A stretch of 64,000 bases of DNA from CAIWMF01 sp964402065 (GCA_964402065.1 CAYOAN010000004.1:124001-188000), one strand, 5' to 3'. Shown: positions 45,172-54,469, counted from the first letter of the stretch. Numbers and translations: made by a program. The notes: generated by a model not told the origin, from the sequence alone.

Positions 45172-46242
45172 GTGCACACTCGAAAAAAATTTCTACTTTT
45201 CTTTGCCATTGTTATCAGCGCTCTTACTGCGATAACGATATCAGTCAATTTCATGATCCATTCGGATGGGGTGCAAGGAAAACTTCAGCAACAAGTAGAA
45301 AGAATGCTAGGAGTACCTGTCAAAATGGGGAGACTCTCGTTTAATCCTTTTACAGGATTTCATCTTTCACACATAACGGTAACGACGACAGCTCATTCTT
45401 CCATCGATGCTACTTTTGTTAACTTCATGCCATCTTGGAAGTCGTTGCTCTCTTCCTTTTGGGAAGCTGCCAAAATGAAAAAATGGGGCGGTGTTTTGCA
45501 CATTAGTAAGGTAACCTTGAATAACAATTTTTCTTTAAGGAATTTCAAAGCTCACTTAAGAAAAAAGAGCGCTAGCTTTGTTATCGATCCCTTTTCTAGT
45601 GACGTTGCGGGAGGTCAGTTAAATGGCTCTTTTTTAATGCAACAGGAAAACAATTGCTCTCCTTATCAACTTAACCTTTCTTTTTCTAAGGTAGAACTCA
45701 AAGAGCTTCTCAAAGGAACGGAATCAATTGAAGGAACACTACAAGGAACTTTTTTCATGAAAGGCATTTTAGAAGATGCTCAAAAAAAAGAGGGTGAGGG
45801 AACTTTAGAAGCCAACGGCATGAAATTTAAACCGGGTGGACCCTTGGCTCAAATTGGAAAGCTCTTGCAAATTGAAGAGCTTCAACTTCTCAAATTTAAT
45901 GAGGCAGGTGCTACTTATGCAGTAACCCCTCGTGAAATCATTGTAAAATCCTTCAATTTGAGTTCTAGCAATTTGATGATTCGCGGACAGGGAGCCATTT
46001 CCTACGAAGGAACACTTCGACTGAATGCTCTTTTATTGGTCAACGCAAAGCTGCAGTCACGCTTGCAAGGGCTCCTTCCCATCAACTTGTTGGTTCCTTC
46101 GAGCGAGGTTGGTTTTGTAGCTATTCCATTTGAAATCACTGGCTCTCTTGATCATCTTCATAGCACTTTACTGGAACACGTACCACTTCCCTCCATTAAC
46201 AGCAATGTGCAAGGAGTCATCCGTCAGCTTTTGAAGTTTTAA
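45172..46242 (+). CDS. AsmA-like exported protein
   Basis: The 356-residue protein has one N-terminal membrane anchor (about 6-28) followed by a mostly beta domain. VKMGRLSFNPFTGFHLSHITV is the AsmA/TamB-type start (LSFNPFTGF shown), and the C-terminal half (LEANGMKFKPGGPL, VKSFNLSSSNLMIRGQGAI) resembles the AsmA_2 repeat. Such proteins help carry lipids to, or assemble, the outer membrane. The start is GTG 45172, since no suitable ATG precedes the anchor. The stop is one base from rsmD. Confidence 0.72.
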   Translation: MHTRKKFLLFFAIVISALTAITISVNFMIHSDGVQGKLQQQVERMLGVPVKMGRLSFNPFTGFHLSHITVTTTAHSSIDATFVNFMPSWKSLLSSFWEAAKMKKWGGVLHISKVTLNNNFSLRNFKAHLRKKSASFVIDPFSSDVAGGQLNGSFLMQQENNCSPYQLNLSFSKVELKELLKGTESIEGTLQGTFFMKGILEDAQKKEGEGTLEANGMKFKPGGPLAQIGKLLQIEELQLLKFNEAGATYAVTPREIIVKSFNLSSSNLMIRGQGAISYEGTLRLNALLLVNAKLQSRLQGLLPINLLVPSSEVGFVAIPFEITGSLDHLHSTLLEHVPLPSINSNVQGVIRQLLKF

Positions 46243-46243
46243 C

Positions 46244-46792
46244 ATGCGCATTATTGCAGGCACAGCTAAAGGGCAAACTCTCAAAACTCCGGCTTCCGTC
46301 ACACGGCCCACGATGGATCGAGTCAGAGCAGCCATCTTTTCCATGCTAGGAGAACGTGTTCCTGAAGCACGAGTACTTGATCTTTTTGCAGGCACAGGAG
46401 CGATGGGGATTGAGGCTTTAAGCCGCGGGGCAACGGCTGCAGTTTTTGTAGATCAAGATAGAAAATCAGTTGAGGTCATTCGTCAAAACTTAGCTGTGAC
46501 CAAGTTGACAGCCACTATCAAGCAAAGCGATGCCATTTCTTTTCTAAAACATCAACAAGAGAAGTTTGATTTAATTTTTGCCGATCCACCATACACTTCA
46601 AATGCAGAGAGTGACTTCATCGCTAAGTTACTTGCTTCGCCAGAGCTCCTTTCAGCAATGCTTGAGGATGGAATTTTAATTTTAGAATGTGAAAAGCAAC
46701 AATCGATCCCCGAAGTTCCACAACTTGAACAGTTGATTGATCGCACTTATGGTGTAACTCGTGTTGTCCTTTTTCGAAAAAATAGTGCATGA
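46244..46792 (+). CDS. rsmD: 16S rRNA (guanine(966)-N(2))-methyltransferase
   Basis: RsmD methylates G966 of 16S rRNA. The 182-residue SAM-dependent enzyme begins MRIIAGTAKGQTLKTP, the family start, then RPTMDRVRAAIFSML, the SAM-binding DLFAGTGAMGIEALSRG and the catalytic FADPPY. It directly follows the AsmA-like gene and overlaps waaA by four bases, so the three genes are likely one transcript. Confidence 0.95.
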   Translation: MRIIAGTAKGQTLKTPASVTRPTMDRVRAAIFSMLGERVPEARVLDLFAGTGAMGIEALSRGATAAVFVDQDRKSVEVIRQNLAVTKLTATIKQSDAISFLKHQQEKFDLIFADPPYTSNAESDFIAKLLASPELLSAMLEDGILILECEKQQSIPEVPQLEQLIDRTYGVTRVVLFRKNSA

Positions 46793-48108
46793 AACTCTTC
46801 CAACTTTTTTACAACTTATTTTTTCCACTCGGCCTGATTATTATTCTTCCACAGTACCTCCCTCGAATGTTCAAGCGGGGTGGATATCAAGATCAGTTTT
46901 CTCAACGCCTTGGAATTTTTGATAAAGCAACACGAAACCGCATTGGACAGGGGCGCATTTGGGTCCATGCCGTAAGTGTGGGAGAAGTTTTAATCGCGCT
47001 TAAATTTATTAATCGCTGGAAAGAAAAAAATCCTGAAGCCCGCTTTCTACTTTCCACGACAACAGCAACTGCTCTCCTGATTGCCAACAAACAAGCTTCC
47101 GATTGGTTAGAGCCTATCAGTAATCCTATTGATTTTTTCTTCATTACCAACAAGCTTGTTAATCAATTTCAACCAGCTGCTCTCGTCATGGTGGAAGGAG
47201 ATGTTTGGCCTCAGCGACTTTTTTATGCAACACAAAAAAAGATTCCAACAGCGTTACTAACGGCTCGTCTTTCACCACGTTCTGAGGGGCGCATGAAACG
47301 CTTTCGTTGGTTAATAAAGCCATTTTTTAATCAACTCGATCTGATCACACTTCCCTCTGCTAAGGATCAAGAGCGTTGGCTTTCGCTGGGCATTAATGCC
47401 TCTCGCCTAAAAATCACGGGGAATATGAAGTATGATCAAGATGGAATTCCAGTAGCCCTGTATCCTAGTGATGCTGATCAGGTCTTTAAAAGTCTTGGTT
47501 GGGAAAAAACAGATCCTGTGTTTTTTGCAGGAAGCACTCATAACCTTGAAGAGGAAGAAATTTTGCTGAGAGCTTGGTTAGATCTAAGGAAAAAATTTTC
47601 CAATCTGCGCATCCTGATTGCACCACGTTATGTTGAGCGACGCCAAGAACTCTTGGGGCTTTTTGAAAAATATCATATCGCTGCAGCACTTCGTTCTAAA
47701 AAAATAGAAAAATGCACTGATGCCTTCATTCTTGATACCACTGGTGAATTGAACTCTTGGTACTCAGTGGCAACTTTTGTTTTTGTTGGAAAAAGCCTTG
47801 AGGTGGGGGGCGCACATGGCGGTCACAATCCTGTAGAGCCTTTGGCACTGAAAAAGCCAGTACTCGTTGGGCCTTCAATGGAAAATTTCGAGCCCCTAAT
47901 TTCGGAGCTTCGTCAAGTTCGAGGCGTGACTGAGGTTAATAACCAACACGAAATTGTTGAAATCGCAGAATATTTTTTACTTCATCCCAAAGAAGCAACA
48001 GCAAGTGTGGAGCGCGGGCTGAGCACACTACAAGACCATCAAGGGTCCGTTGAGCGGACGTGTGAGTTATTGAAGAAAAGTATAACTCGTTCTTTTCTGA
48101 ATCTCTGA
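46789..48108 (+). CDS. waaA: 3-deoxy-D-manno-octulosonic-acid (Kdo) transferase
   Basis: WaaA (KdtA) adds Kdo to lipid A precursor on the cytoplasmic face of the inner membrane. The 439-residue protein has an N-terminal anchor and GRIWVHAVSVGEVLIALKFI (family start, in short WVHAVSVGE), VMVEGDVWPQRL, and near the C-terminus VGKSLEVGGAHGGHNPVEP, the nucleotide-sugar-binding loop. It shows that this organism makes LPS. The ATGA overlap couples it to rsmD. Confidence 0.95.
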   Translation: MKLFQLFYNLFFPLGLIIILPQYLPRMFKRGGYQDQFSQRLGIFDKATRNRIGQGRIWVHAVSVGEVLIALKFINRWKEKNPEARFLLSTTTATALLIANKQASDWLEPISNPIDFFFITNKLVNQFQPAALVMVEGDVWPQRLFYATQKKIPTALLTARLSPRSEGRMKRFRWLIKPFFNQLDLITLPSAKDQERWLSLGINASRLKITGNMKYDQDGIPVALYPSDADQVFKSLGWEKTDPVFFAGSTHNLEEEEILLRAWLDLRKKFSNLRILIAPRYVERRQELLGLFEKYHIAAALRSKKIEKCTDAFILDTTGELNSWYSVATFVFVGKSLEVGGAHGGHNPVEPLALKKPVLVGPSMENFEPLISELRQVRGVTEVNNQHEIVEIAEYFLLHPKEATASVERGLSTLQDHQGSVERTCELLKKSITRSFLNL

Positions 48109-48220
48109 TTGAACTTGTGACAAGCGAACGGTAGTGATCCGAGACTGAGCTCTTCTTTATTCCTTAAACAAATTTTTATAGTGTATTTTTAAACTCCTTT
48201 ACTTTTCAGGTAGCAAGCCT

Positions 48221-48730
48221 ATGAAACAGCGATTTTCTCTTTTCGTTATCTCGTTTTTTTTGATCATGTTCTCTTCGCTACAAGGGTGGCCAATGATGGA
48301 ACGGTCTTCGTTAGATGCCAAGGAGGGGAGAGCCTCAGGAGGAAGGATGCCGGAAAGAGAGCAGGGAGACGCAAGAGAATCGACTGATTTATCAAGAGAG
48401 GAAGAACATCAATCTATTAGCACCTCAAGCCAAGATATTGCAGGAGAGGCTAAGCATGATGTTACTGAGGAGAGCGAGCGGTTACAGAGTTCTGCCGATC
48501 TGCTGGAATGGATCAACGAATTGAAACATTCCATTGTTGAAAGGCATCCTGATATCGATTGGAACAATGCTGAAAGGGTTGACTCTTGTATTGAGGAAGC
48601 GCTGTTAAATGATAATAAGCTTGGCTACATCGCTAAGCTCAAGGCAAGAGAAGGGAATGTAGATGCTGACAAGAAGAGAGTTGAAAATTTCTTGGAAGAA
48701 CCAAATCTGTTTTCTGTTTTTCTTGAATAA
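48221..48730 (+). CDS. Exported low-complexity protein of unknown function
   Basis: The 169-residue protein has a signal peptide (about 1-22) and a charged, disordered-looking middle (about 28-85), rich in Glu, Ser, Arg and Asp. The last 80 residues are predicted to be helical (LLEWINELKHSIVERHPDID). I recognise no domain. It may be a lineage-specific secreted protein. A terminator-like hairpin lies about 100 bases after the stop. Confidence 0.6.
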   Translation: MKQRFSLFVISFFLIMFSSLQGWPMMERSSLDAKEGRASGGRMPEREQGDARESTDLSREEEHQSISTSSQDIAGEAKHDVTEESERLQSSADLLEWINELKHSIVERHPDIDWNNAERVDSCIEEALLNDNKLGYIAKLKAREGNVDADKKRVENFLEEPNLFSVFLE

Positions 48731-49088
48731 GAATGACACATGATCAGACACGTGAGCGCTTATTGAGTAAAATTTTTTACCCCCTCTTTCAAGAGAGGCG
48801 CTACTCTCTGAGATTCCTTAGTCAAAATTCTAAAAATGCTCCAGGATGCCCTAGGATGCATTTTTTTGAAGGGGGTGCTATGGGTAAATAGCATCAAAAA
48901 ATATTTTTTTATTTTTGCTTAAATTTAAATCCATTAATCAAAAAGAAAAGATGTTACGTTAAGTTTTCAACGCCATTGATCATTACTCTTTTTAGATTTC
49001 TCTCTGTAACAAATGCAAGCATTATAAAGCGTTTTCGTCAAAACGATCTAACAAGCAAGGCCTCTTTCCCATTCCTAATGGCTCTACT
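48731..49088. other. Non-coding gap between convergent genes
   Basis: Besides the terminator at 48832-48867, this gap holds a hairpin at 48876-48893 (TGCTAT with ATAGCA and a GGGTAA loop) and long A/T runs. I see no gene. The hairpin next to A-rich DNA does not have the U tract expected of a terminator for glgX. Confidence 0.4.
48832..48867 (+). terminator. Probable terminator after the 48221 gene
   Basis: An eight-base stem (AAAAATGC with GCATTTTT) and an 18-base loop that can pair further (CC with GG) ends in a run of seven T. It fits a terminator for the small secreted-protein gene, although 101 bases separate it from the stop. Confidence 0.7.
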
Positions 49089-51200
49089 TCAGCTGGCATT
49101 GACCGGAGAAGAAACCAACACAACGACTGATCGCGCTTTTACATCATAGCTGTCTGCTATGATTTTAGGAGCCTCTCGCCAAGGAAGAATATCATTTGGA
49201 GAGTCAAAAGAGGTATCAATGGAACGATGCCATGGTTCGTGATCATCATTGAAGGTTGGTATTTCAAATGTTAAATCCTCCCAATAAGAATTGATCATGA
49301 TGTGAAGCATCATCTGATCATCAAAATGGCGAATCGTAGCAGCAATAGTATGAGAATTTGACTTAAAATCTGGAGCCCCTAATTTGACTCCATGCCACTC
49401 AATTGATTTTTCTTTAAGAAATTCCTGTAATGTCTCTGTATAATTTTCACACAAATGTTTTTTATTAGCGCGAATTTTAATGAGTTCTTTGACAAAGCGG
49501 TGAATATCGCTGTGTTTTTCTAAAAGTGACCAATCAAACCAGAGTGATTCTCCAAGATCACAATAGGCATTATTGTTTCCATGTTGAGTTCGTCTCATTT
49601 CATCTCCAGCAAGAATCATTGGAACGCCTATCGAAAAAAAGAGGAGTGTTAAAAAATTTTTAATCTGTCGATTACGTAATTTTTCAATTTCAGCATCGTC
49701 TGTTGGTCCTTCAACACCACAATTCCAACTCAAGTTATTATCTGTGCCGTCGCGGTTGGCTTCGCCATTAGCCTCATTATGCTTTTCATTGTAAGAAACA
49801 ACATCATTCAGAGTGAATCCATCATGGCAGGTAATAAAATTGATACCCTGTTCCGGCTCCCTTTCTTCTTGAAGATAGAGATCGGGGCTTCCTGTCATAC
49901 GATATGCCAGTGAGCGAACGCTATTTTCATTCCCTTTAACAAACGAGCGTACATCATCGCGGAAACGACCATTCCATTCATGCCAAGCATCGCCTGGAAA
50001 AGTTCCTACTTGATAGAGACCACCAGCATCCCATGCCTCTGCAATTAATTTGATTGTTGATAAAGTAGGATCGGATTCAATGTCCCATAAAATAGGAGGA
50101 TTAGCCATTGGAATACCATTCTCATCACGTGATAAAATCGAGGCCAAATCAAAACGAAATCCATCCACATGCATCTCTTCGACCCAATAAGAGAGTGCAT
50201 CAATAATCAAGCGACGCACAATGGATTCATTCGCATTAAGTGTATTACCACAGCCTGTAAAGTCGTCATAGGTTGATTTATCTTTTCCTAAAATATAATA
50301 AGTTTCATTAGAAAGGCCGCGGAATGATATGGTTGGACCATCAACGCCTCCTTCAGCTGTGTGATTAAAAACAACATCAAGGATCACTTCAATTCCAGCA
50401 CGATGAAGGGCTTTCACCATATCCCGAAACTCATCCAATGCAGCCATGGGGCCCTTGTTAGAAGAATATTGAGGGTGAGGCGCAAAAAAGGCGAGGGGTT
50501 GATATCCCCAACTATTCTTTAAATCTTCAGGTGCATCTTCTGCATCAAAAGCAAAAACGGGCAATAATTCTACCGCTGTAATTCCAAGGTCTTTGAGGTA
50601 AGGAATTTTTTCAATGACTCCTGCAAATGTTCCTCTTTTTTCAGGAGACACTCCTGAGTTAGGATGAGCTGTAAAAGTTCCGATATTCATTTCATAAATG
50701 ATAGTCTCGGAAAAAGGATGACGAGGAGGGGCATCATCTTCCCAATCATAGCTTCTAGCGTTAACGACAATATTTTTTAAAGCCTTAGCTGTATTATCAC
50801 CAACTGAAGCTGCAGAACGGCGATCACGTCCAGGAGGGTATGCAATACACTTTCCATAAGGATCAAGTAAAACCTTTGTCACATCATATCGTAATCCATG
50901 ACTCGGTTTAAAGGGACCGTCAATACGCCATCCATAAATTTGCCCCGCACACAATCCTGGAACAAAAACATGCCAGTAGTGATATGATTTATTAGCGCAG
51001 GGATCGAGCTTGATCACGCGTGAAGGCTGAGTGTCTTTAATATCATTAAAGAGCAAGAGTTCTGCACTCGTACTATGTTTTGAAAAAATACTGAAGTTCA
51101 CCCCATCAGCATGAGGCGTAGCTCCCAAAGGAAAATGGATAGTCGATCCGAGAGGATAGCTCTTGCCAGGTTGAAACTGGAGTTCTTGTTGTAACGCCAT
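49089..51200 (-). CDS. glgX: Glycogen debranching enzyme GlgX
   Basis: GlgX cleaves alpha-1,6 links of phosphorylase-limit glycogen. The 703-residue GH13 protein has an N-terminal CBM48-like domain (about 15-150), then the TIM barrel: LDVVFNHTAEGG, DGFRFDLASIL with the nucleophile Asp, KLIAEAWDAGG with the acid Glu, and ITCHDGFTLNDVVSY with the transition-state Asp. NGEANRDGTDNNLSWNCG is a GlgX/isoamylase hallmark. It is the last gene of the reverse-strand carbohydrate block, 352 bases after the Pgl/RpiB gene. Confidence 0.93.
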   Translation of the reverse strand: MALQQELQFQPGKSYPLGSTIHFPLGATPHADGVNFSIFSKHSTSAELLLFNDIKDTQPSRVIKLDPCANKSYHYWHVFVPGLCAGQIYGWRIDGPFKPSHGLRYDVTKVLLDPYGKCIAYPPGRDRRSAASVGDNTAKALKNIVVNARSYDWEDDAPPRHPFSETIIYEMNIGTFTAHPNSGVSPEKRGTFAGVIEKIPYLKDLGITAVELLPVFAFDAEDAPEDLKNSWGYQPLAFFAPHPQYSSNKGPMAALDEFRDMVKALHRAGIEVILDVVFNHTAEGGVDGPTISFRGLSNETYYILGKDKSTYDDFTGCGNTLNANESIVRRLIIDALSYWVEEMHVDGFRFDLASILSRDENGIPMANPPILWDIESDPTLSTIKLIAEAWDAGGLYQVGTFPGDAWHEWNGRFRDDVRSFVKGNENSVRSLAYRMTGSPDLYLQEEREPEQGINFITCHDGFTLNDVVSYNEKHNEANGEANRDGTDNNLSWNCGVEGPTDDAEIEKLRNRQIKNFLTLLFFSIGVPMILAGDEMRRTQHGNNNAYCDLGESLWFDWSLLEKHSDIHRFVKELIKIRANKKHLCENYTETLQEFLKEKSIEWHGVKLGAPDFKSNSHTIAATIRHFDDQMMLHIMINSYWEDLTFEIPTFNDDHEPWHRSIDTSFDSPNDILPWREAPKIIADSYDVKARSVVVLVSSPVNAS

Positions 51201-51258
51201 GAGGTTTTAAGAAAAGAATTAATAGCTACTAAAGAGCAGCAAGAGCTTGGCAAGCATT

Positions 51259-51425
51259 TATAGTTTCTTAAGTTAAAAAGAGTGCACCATAAACTTGCTC
51301 TTTTTACTTAGGATTGCGTTCTCAGATTTTGCATTATCTACGGATAGCGGTTTGATCTTTGACGTTGTCTTAAGAAAAAATTTCTGCGCTTCTAACGCGC
51401 CTTTTTTAATTTAATAAACGATGTA
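51259..51425. repeat. MITE-like palindromic repeat, copy 2 (diverged)
   Basis: About three quarters of bases match copy 1 at 6317-6481. The arms CTTAGGAT and TCTTAAG, the GCGCTTCTAACG segment, and the central hairpin at 51332-51349 with a TACG loop are all in the same places. The termini no longer pair perfectly, so this copy looks older. It fills most of the 51201-51552 gap; nothing else definite is in that gap. Confidence 0.8.
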
Positions 51426-51552
51426 GTCAATAAGAAATCAGTTTTTAATAACTTGCTTGGTATGGATTGTCATTGCTCACACTCTCTCAGCATGCCTGCC
51501 TGCCTTCAGCATTTGATTTAAAATGCCTATCGCGCTTTATTGACTATTGGAG

Positions 51553-52707
51553 CTAAAAGATATTCTCTAGCGCTACTACTTTTCTAATACGCCTTAAGTG
51601 GCGCTTTTCGTCACTGTAGGAAGTGGCAAGGAAAGTTTGTACTAAATCCCATGCGACTTCATGCCCGATAGTGCGCCCTCCAAGGCATATCACATTGATA
51701 TGATCGTCTTCAACTCCTTGACGTGCTGAAAAGTGATCAACAATGAGAGCAGCTCGAATACCTTTTATTTTATTCATGCACACATTGATTCCAATACCAC
51801 TTCCACAAATAGCAATTCCTCGGTCTAGTTCTCCTGAAGCAATAGCCTGCCCTAGTGGAATTCCATGGTCAGGATAGTCATCGCTAGCACAAAGCTCATT
51901 GGCTCCAAAATCGGTGACCTCATAACCAGCAAAGAGAAGGCGTTGGATGAGGTCTTTTTTCAATTCAAATCCACCGTGATCTGCCGCGATACCAATTTTA
52001 AGAGGAAGTTTTTTTTCTGTTAAAGCTGCTGCTGCATCAGCATCAGCGATGATAGTTGCATGCAACTGAAGGATACTCCCTCCAGGAATCGATCTATCTT
52101 TATTGAGTAGCTGTTGCAACGCTATTTGCTTTTCTTTTCCAGTAACAACCCAAAGAACTTTGCGGCTCCGATTGATGATAGGATAGGTGAGCGTCAGCCG
52201 CTGATGACCTTGGTATAAGCCCGTGATGGCCACATCGTGATCTAGCACCTTTAAAACAGGGTCACCAGGAATAAGCGAAGCCGTATGACCATCAGCGCCA
52301 AGGCCAAGATGAATTAAATCAAAGACAGGAGGAGCCTGGGTGAGATGATGAAGCTCTGTTGCATAAGAGGATGCTCCAGTCGTCAAATCAGAGGCTTCAA
52401 CGGGCATCGGATAGAGATGCACTTCTTTTGTCTCATCGTTAGTAAGCAGACTCTCTTGTAGATGGGTCCAATTACGGTCAGCACTTCCAGCAGGAGCAAT
52501 TCGTTCATCAACCTGAAAAATATGAATTTTACTCCACTCGAGTTTTTCTTCCGCTAAATGGCGAAGCATGATCCAAGGAGTTTTCCCTCCGCTAACTGCC
52601 ATGACAAACTGCCCACGTGCTTGAATAGCAGCGCAGGCTTCATTAGCAATGAAGGTTGCCGCCATTTTAGCAACAGATTCTACGTCATTAGCAATTTTGA
52701 AATTCAT
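51553..52707 (-). CDS. Fused 6-phosphogluconolactonase and ribose-5-phosphate isomerase B
   Basis: The 384-residue protein is two enzymes in one chain. Residues about 1-230 are 6-phosphogluconolactonase, with VSGGKTPWIML, FQVDERIAP and LGLGADGHTASLIPGDP. Residues about 232-384 are RpiB/LacA-type isomerase, with IGIAADHGGFELKKDLI, AICGSGIGINVCMNKIKGIR (catalytic Cys) and DDHINVICLGGRTIG. Lengths match the separate enzymes, with a short linker and no stop or shift. It lies 107 bases after zwf in the same direction. Confidence 0.9.
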   Translation of the reverse strand: MNFKIANDVESVAKMAATFIANEACAAIQARGQFVMAVSGGKTPWIMLRHLAEEKLEWSKIHIFQVDERIAPAGSADRNWTHLQESLLTNDETKEVHLYPMPVEASDLTTGASSYATELHHLTQAPPVFDLIHLGLGADGHTASLIPGDPVLKVLDHDVAITGLYQGHQRLTLTYPIINRSRKVLWVVTGKEKQIALQQLLNKDRSIPGGSILQLHATIIADADAAAALTEKKLPLKIGIAADHGGFELKKDLIQRLLFAGYEVTDFGANELCASDDYPDHGIPLGQAIASGELDRGIAICGSGIGINVCMNKIKGIRAALIVDHFSARQGVEDDHINVICLGGRTIGHEVAWDLVQTFLATSYSDEKRHLRRIRKVVALENIF

Positions 52708-52711
52708 TTTT

Positions 52712-52804
52712 AGTTAAAGTTAAGAGTTGAAGTTGAAGTATTGAGTCTTCGTGTTTTTAAGATTTTTACTAAAGCTAAAGTTGAAGCTTAAACTTTAACT
52801 TAAC
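52712..52804 (-). repeat. CTTCAAC-type leader repeats before the Pgl/RpiB gene
   Basis: Two tracts (52712-52739 and 52770-52804) read on the minus strand as units CTTCAA, CTTCAA, CTCTTAA, CTTTAA and similar. They fill most of the 107-base gap after zwf. They resemble the tracts before gnd and the OppB-like gene. Confidence 0.45.
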
Positions 52805-52814
52805 ACTTTCATAG

Positions 52815-54194
52815 CTACGAAGTGGCTACTGGATTGTGCCACCCGCCGGGTGGTTGAATGAGTTGGTCTACTTCCTTTGGACCCCAAGTATGAATGTCAT
52901 ATGGATGGACAGGAACTCCAGCCTTAATCATTGGGTCAACAATGCGCCATGCTTCCTCAACATAGTCTTCGCGAGCAAAAAGCGTTTGATCTCCAGCAAT
53001 CGCATCGCTAAGGACCCTCTCATAGGCTGTCATTTCCTCAGCACTAGGTTGATGGCTTGCGATCAACTCCACAGCATTGCTTTCTTTTTCATTCGCAGGA
53101 TTAATCACATTCATTCCCATTGCAATAGTCACTTCAGGACTGATGCGCATGCGAAGATAATTCTGCTCCATACCAGAGCCTGCATACTTACTTGGAGCTG
53201 GTTTTAAACGAATAAGCACCTCAGTGCATTCTACAGGAAGATTTTTTCCAGCACGGAGATAAATAGGAACGCCTTTCCAACGCCAAGAATCAACTTCTAA
53301 TTTAATGGCTGCAAAAGTTTCTGTTGTCGAGGCAGGAGCAACGCCAGGTTCTTGCAGATAGCCTTTGAATTGGCCACGCACAATGTTTTTTGCAGAAAGT
53401 TCCGGCATTGCCTTTAGCACTTTGACTTTCTCATCACGAATCGATTCGCTATCAAGCCGGGCAGGGGGCTCCATGAGAAAATTGGTCAAAAGTTGAAAAA
53501 GATGGTTCTCCATCACGTCGCGAACTGTTCCTGTCTTATCGTAGAAGCTGCCGCGTCCTTGCACTCCAAAGTCTTCTGCCATTGTAATCTGAATGCTCTC
53601 AATATATTCGCGATTCCAAAATGATTCAGGAATGATATTAGAAAAACGGAAAAAGAGCATGTTATGCACCACTGGTTTTCCAAGGTAGTGATCAATACGA
53701 AAGACACGCTCTTCCTCAAAGGCTTTTAACAAAATGAGATTCAATTTTTTTGCGGACTCCAAATCGGTTCCGAATGGCTTCTCAACAACTAAGCGAGCAT
53801 GTTCGGAAGCGCATCCAGAACCAGCTAACTTCTCGATTACCAAACCAAAAAGAAGAGGCGGAATGGCAAGGTAGTGAGCAGGCCGAACAGCTTCTCCCAG
53901 TTCTTTGCGCAAGGCGGCATAGGTACTATCGTCATGATAGTCGCCATCAACATAGCGAAGGAGGCTACTCAATTTTTCCCAAGCAGCTGGATCCAAGGTG
54001 CTATGTTTTTCAAGACTATCTTTGGCACGCTCCTTAAGTTGCTCCAAATTCCATCCGGCTTTTGCAACACCAATAACCGGAACATTAAGGCTTCCTCGCT
54101 TGATCATTGCCTGCAAGGAAGGAAAGATTTTTTTATAGGCTAAATCACCAGTAGCTCCGAAAAACACAAAAGCATCAGAAGGCAAGGTTCTCAT
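52815..54194 (-). CDS. zwf: Glucose-6-phosphate dehydrogenase
   Basis: Zwf oxidises glucose-6-phosphate to 6-phosphogluconolactone, the committed oxidative step. The 459-residue protein has the nucleotide-binding GATGDLAYKKIFPSL, VVEKPFGTD and the catalytic RIDHYLGKP. It is somewhat short but all core motifs are present. Its product is the substrate of the next gene. The 275-base gap to gnd holds a palindromic element. Confidence 0.96.
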   Translation of the reverse strand: MRTLPSDAFVFFGATGDLAYKKIFPSLQAMIKRGSLNVPVIGVAKAGWNLEQLKERAKDSLEKHSTLDPAAWEKLSSLLRYVDGDYHDDSTYAALRKELGEAVRPAHYLAIPPLLFGLVIEKLAGSGCASEHARLVVEKPFGTDLESAKKLNLILLKAFEEERVFRIDHYLGKPVVHNMLFFRFSNIIPESFWNREYIESIQITMAEDFGVQGRGSFYDKTGTVRDVMENHLFQLLTNFLMEPPARLDSESIRDEKVKVLKAMPELSAKNIVRGQFKGYLQEPGVAPASTTETFAAIKLEVDSWRWKGVPIYLRAGKNLPVECTEVLIRLKPAPSKYAGSGMEQNYLRMRISPEVTIAMGMNVINPANEKESNAVELIASHQPSAEEMTAYERVLSDAIAGDQTLFAREDYVEEAWRIVDPMIKAGVPVHPYDIHTWGPKEVDQLIQPPGGWHNPVATS

Positions 54195-54279
54195 ATATTT
54201 AGTTTTTAAAGTTATGAATCCAAAAAACGTGAAGAAAAAGTATAACTAACCGCCTGGCAAAAAAAGGATTTTTAAAAGC

Positions 54280-54420
54280 TAGAGCGTATTAAAAAATATG
54301 ATAGCCGATGTAGTGCCAAGAACGAGGAGCGCAGAAACGCAGTGCATATCTCATACTCGAGGCTTCAAGCACCGGAGTGACGCCGCACTGCGCTGCTATA
54401 GAATTTTTTAACATGCTCTA
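54280..54420. repeat. Palindromic intergenic element between gnd and zwf
   Basis: A 141-base element with imperfect inverted ends of about 26 bases (TAGAGCGTATTAAAAAAT and ATTTTTTAACATGCTCTA). Inside, CGCAGTGC pairs with GCACTGCG. The outer end resembles TATAGTGTATTAAA of the 6317 element, but the inside is unrelated. It codes for nothing. The remaining 85 and 49 bases of the gap hold nothing notable. Confidence 0.65.
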
Positions 54421-54469
54421 AATAATGATTGCTCTAAAAAAACTCATGCGCCATTAATCACAATTTTTG

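Noticed and set aside
48177..48193. A solo end of the TATAGTGTATTAAA palindromic element
   Set aside because: Only about ten bases agree and there is no partner end nearby; it may equally be a promoter -10 region for the 48221 gene.
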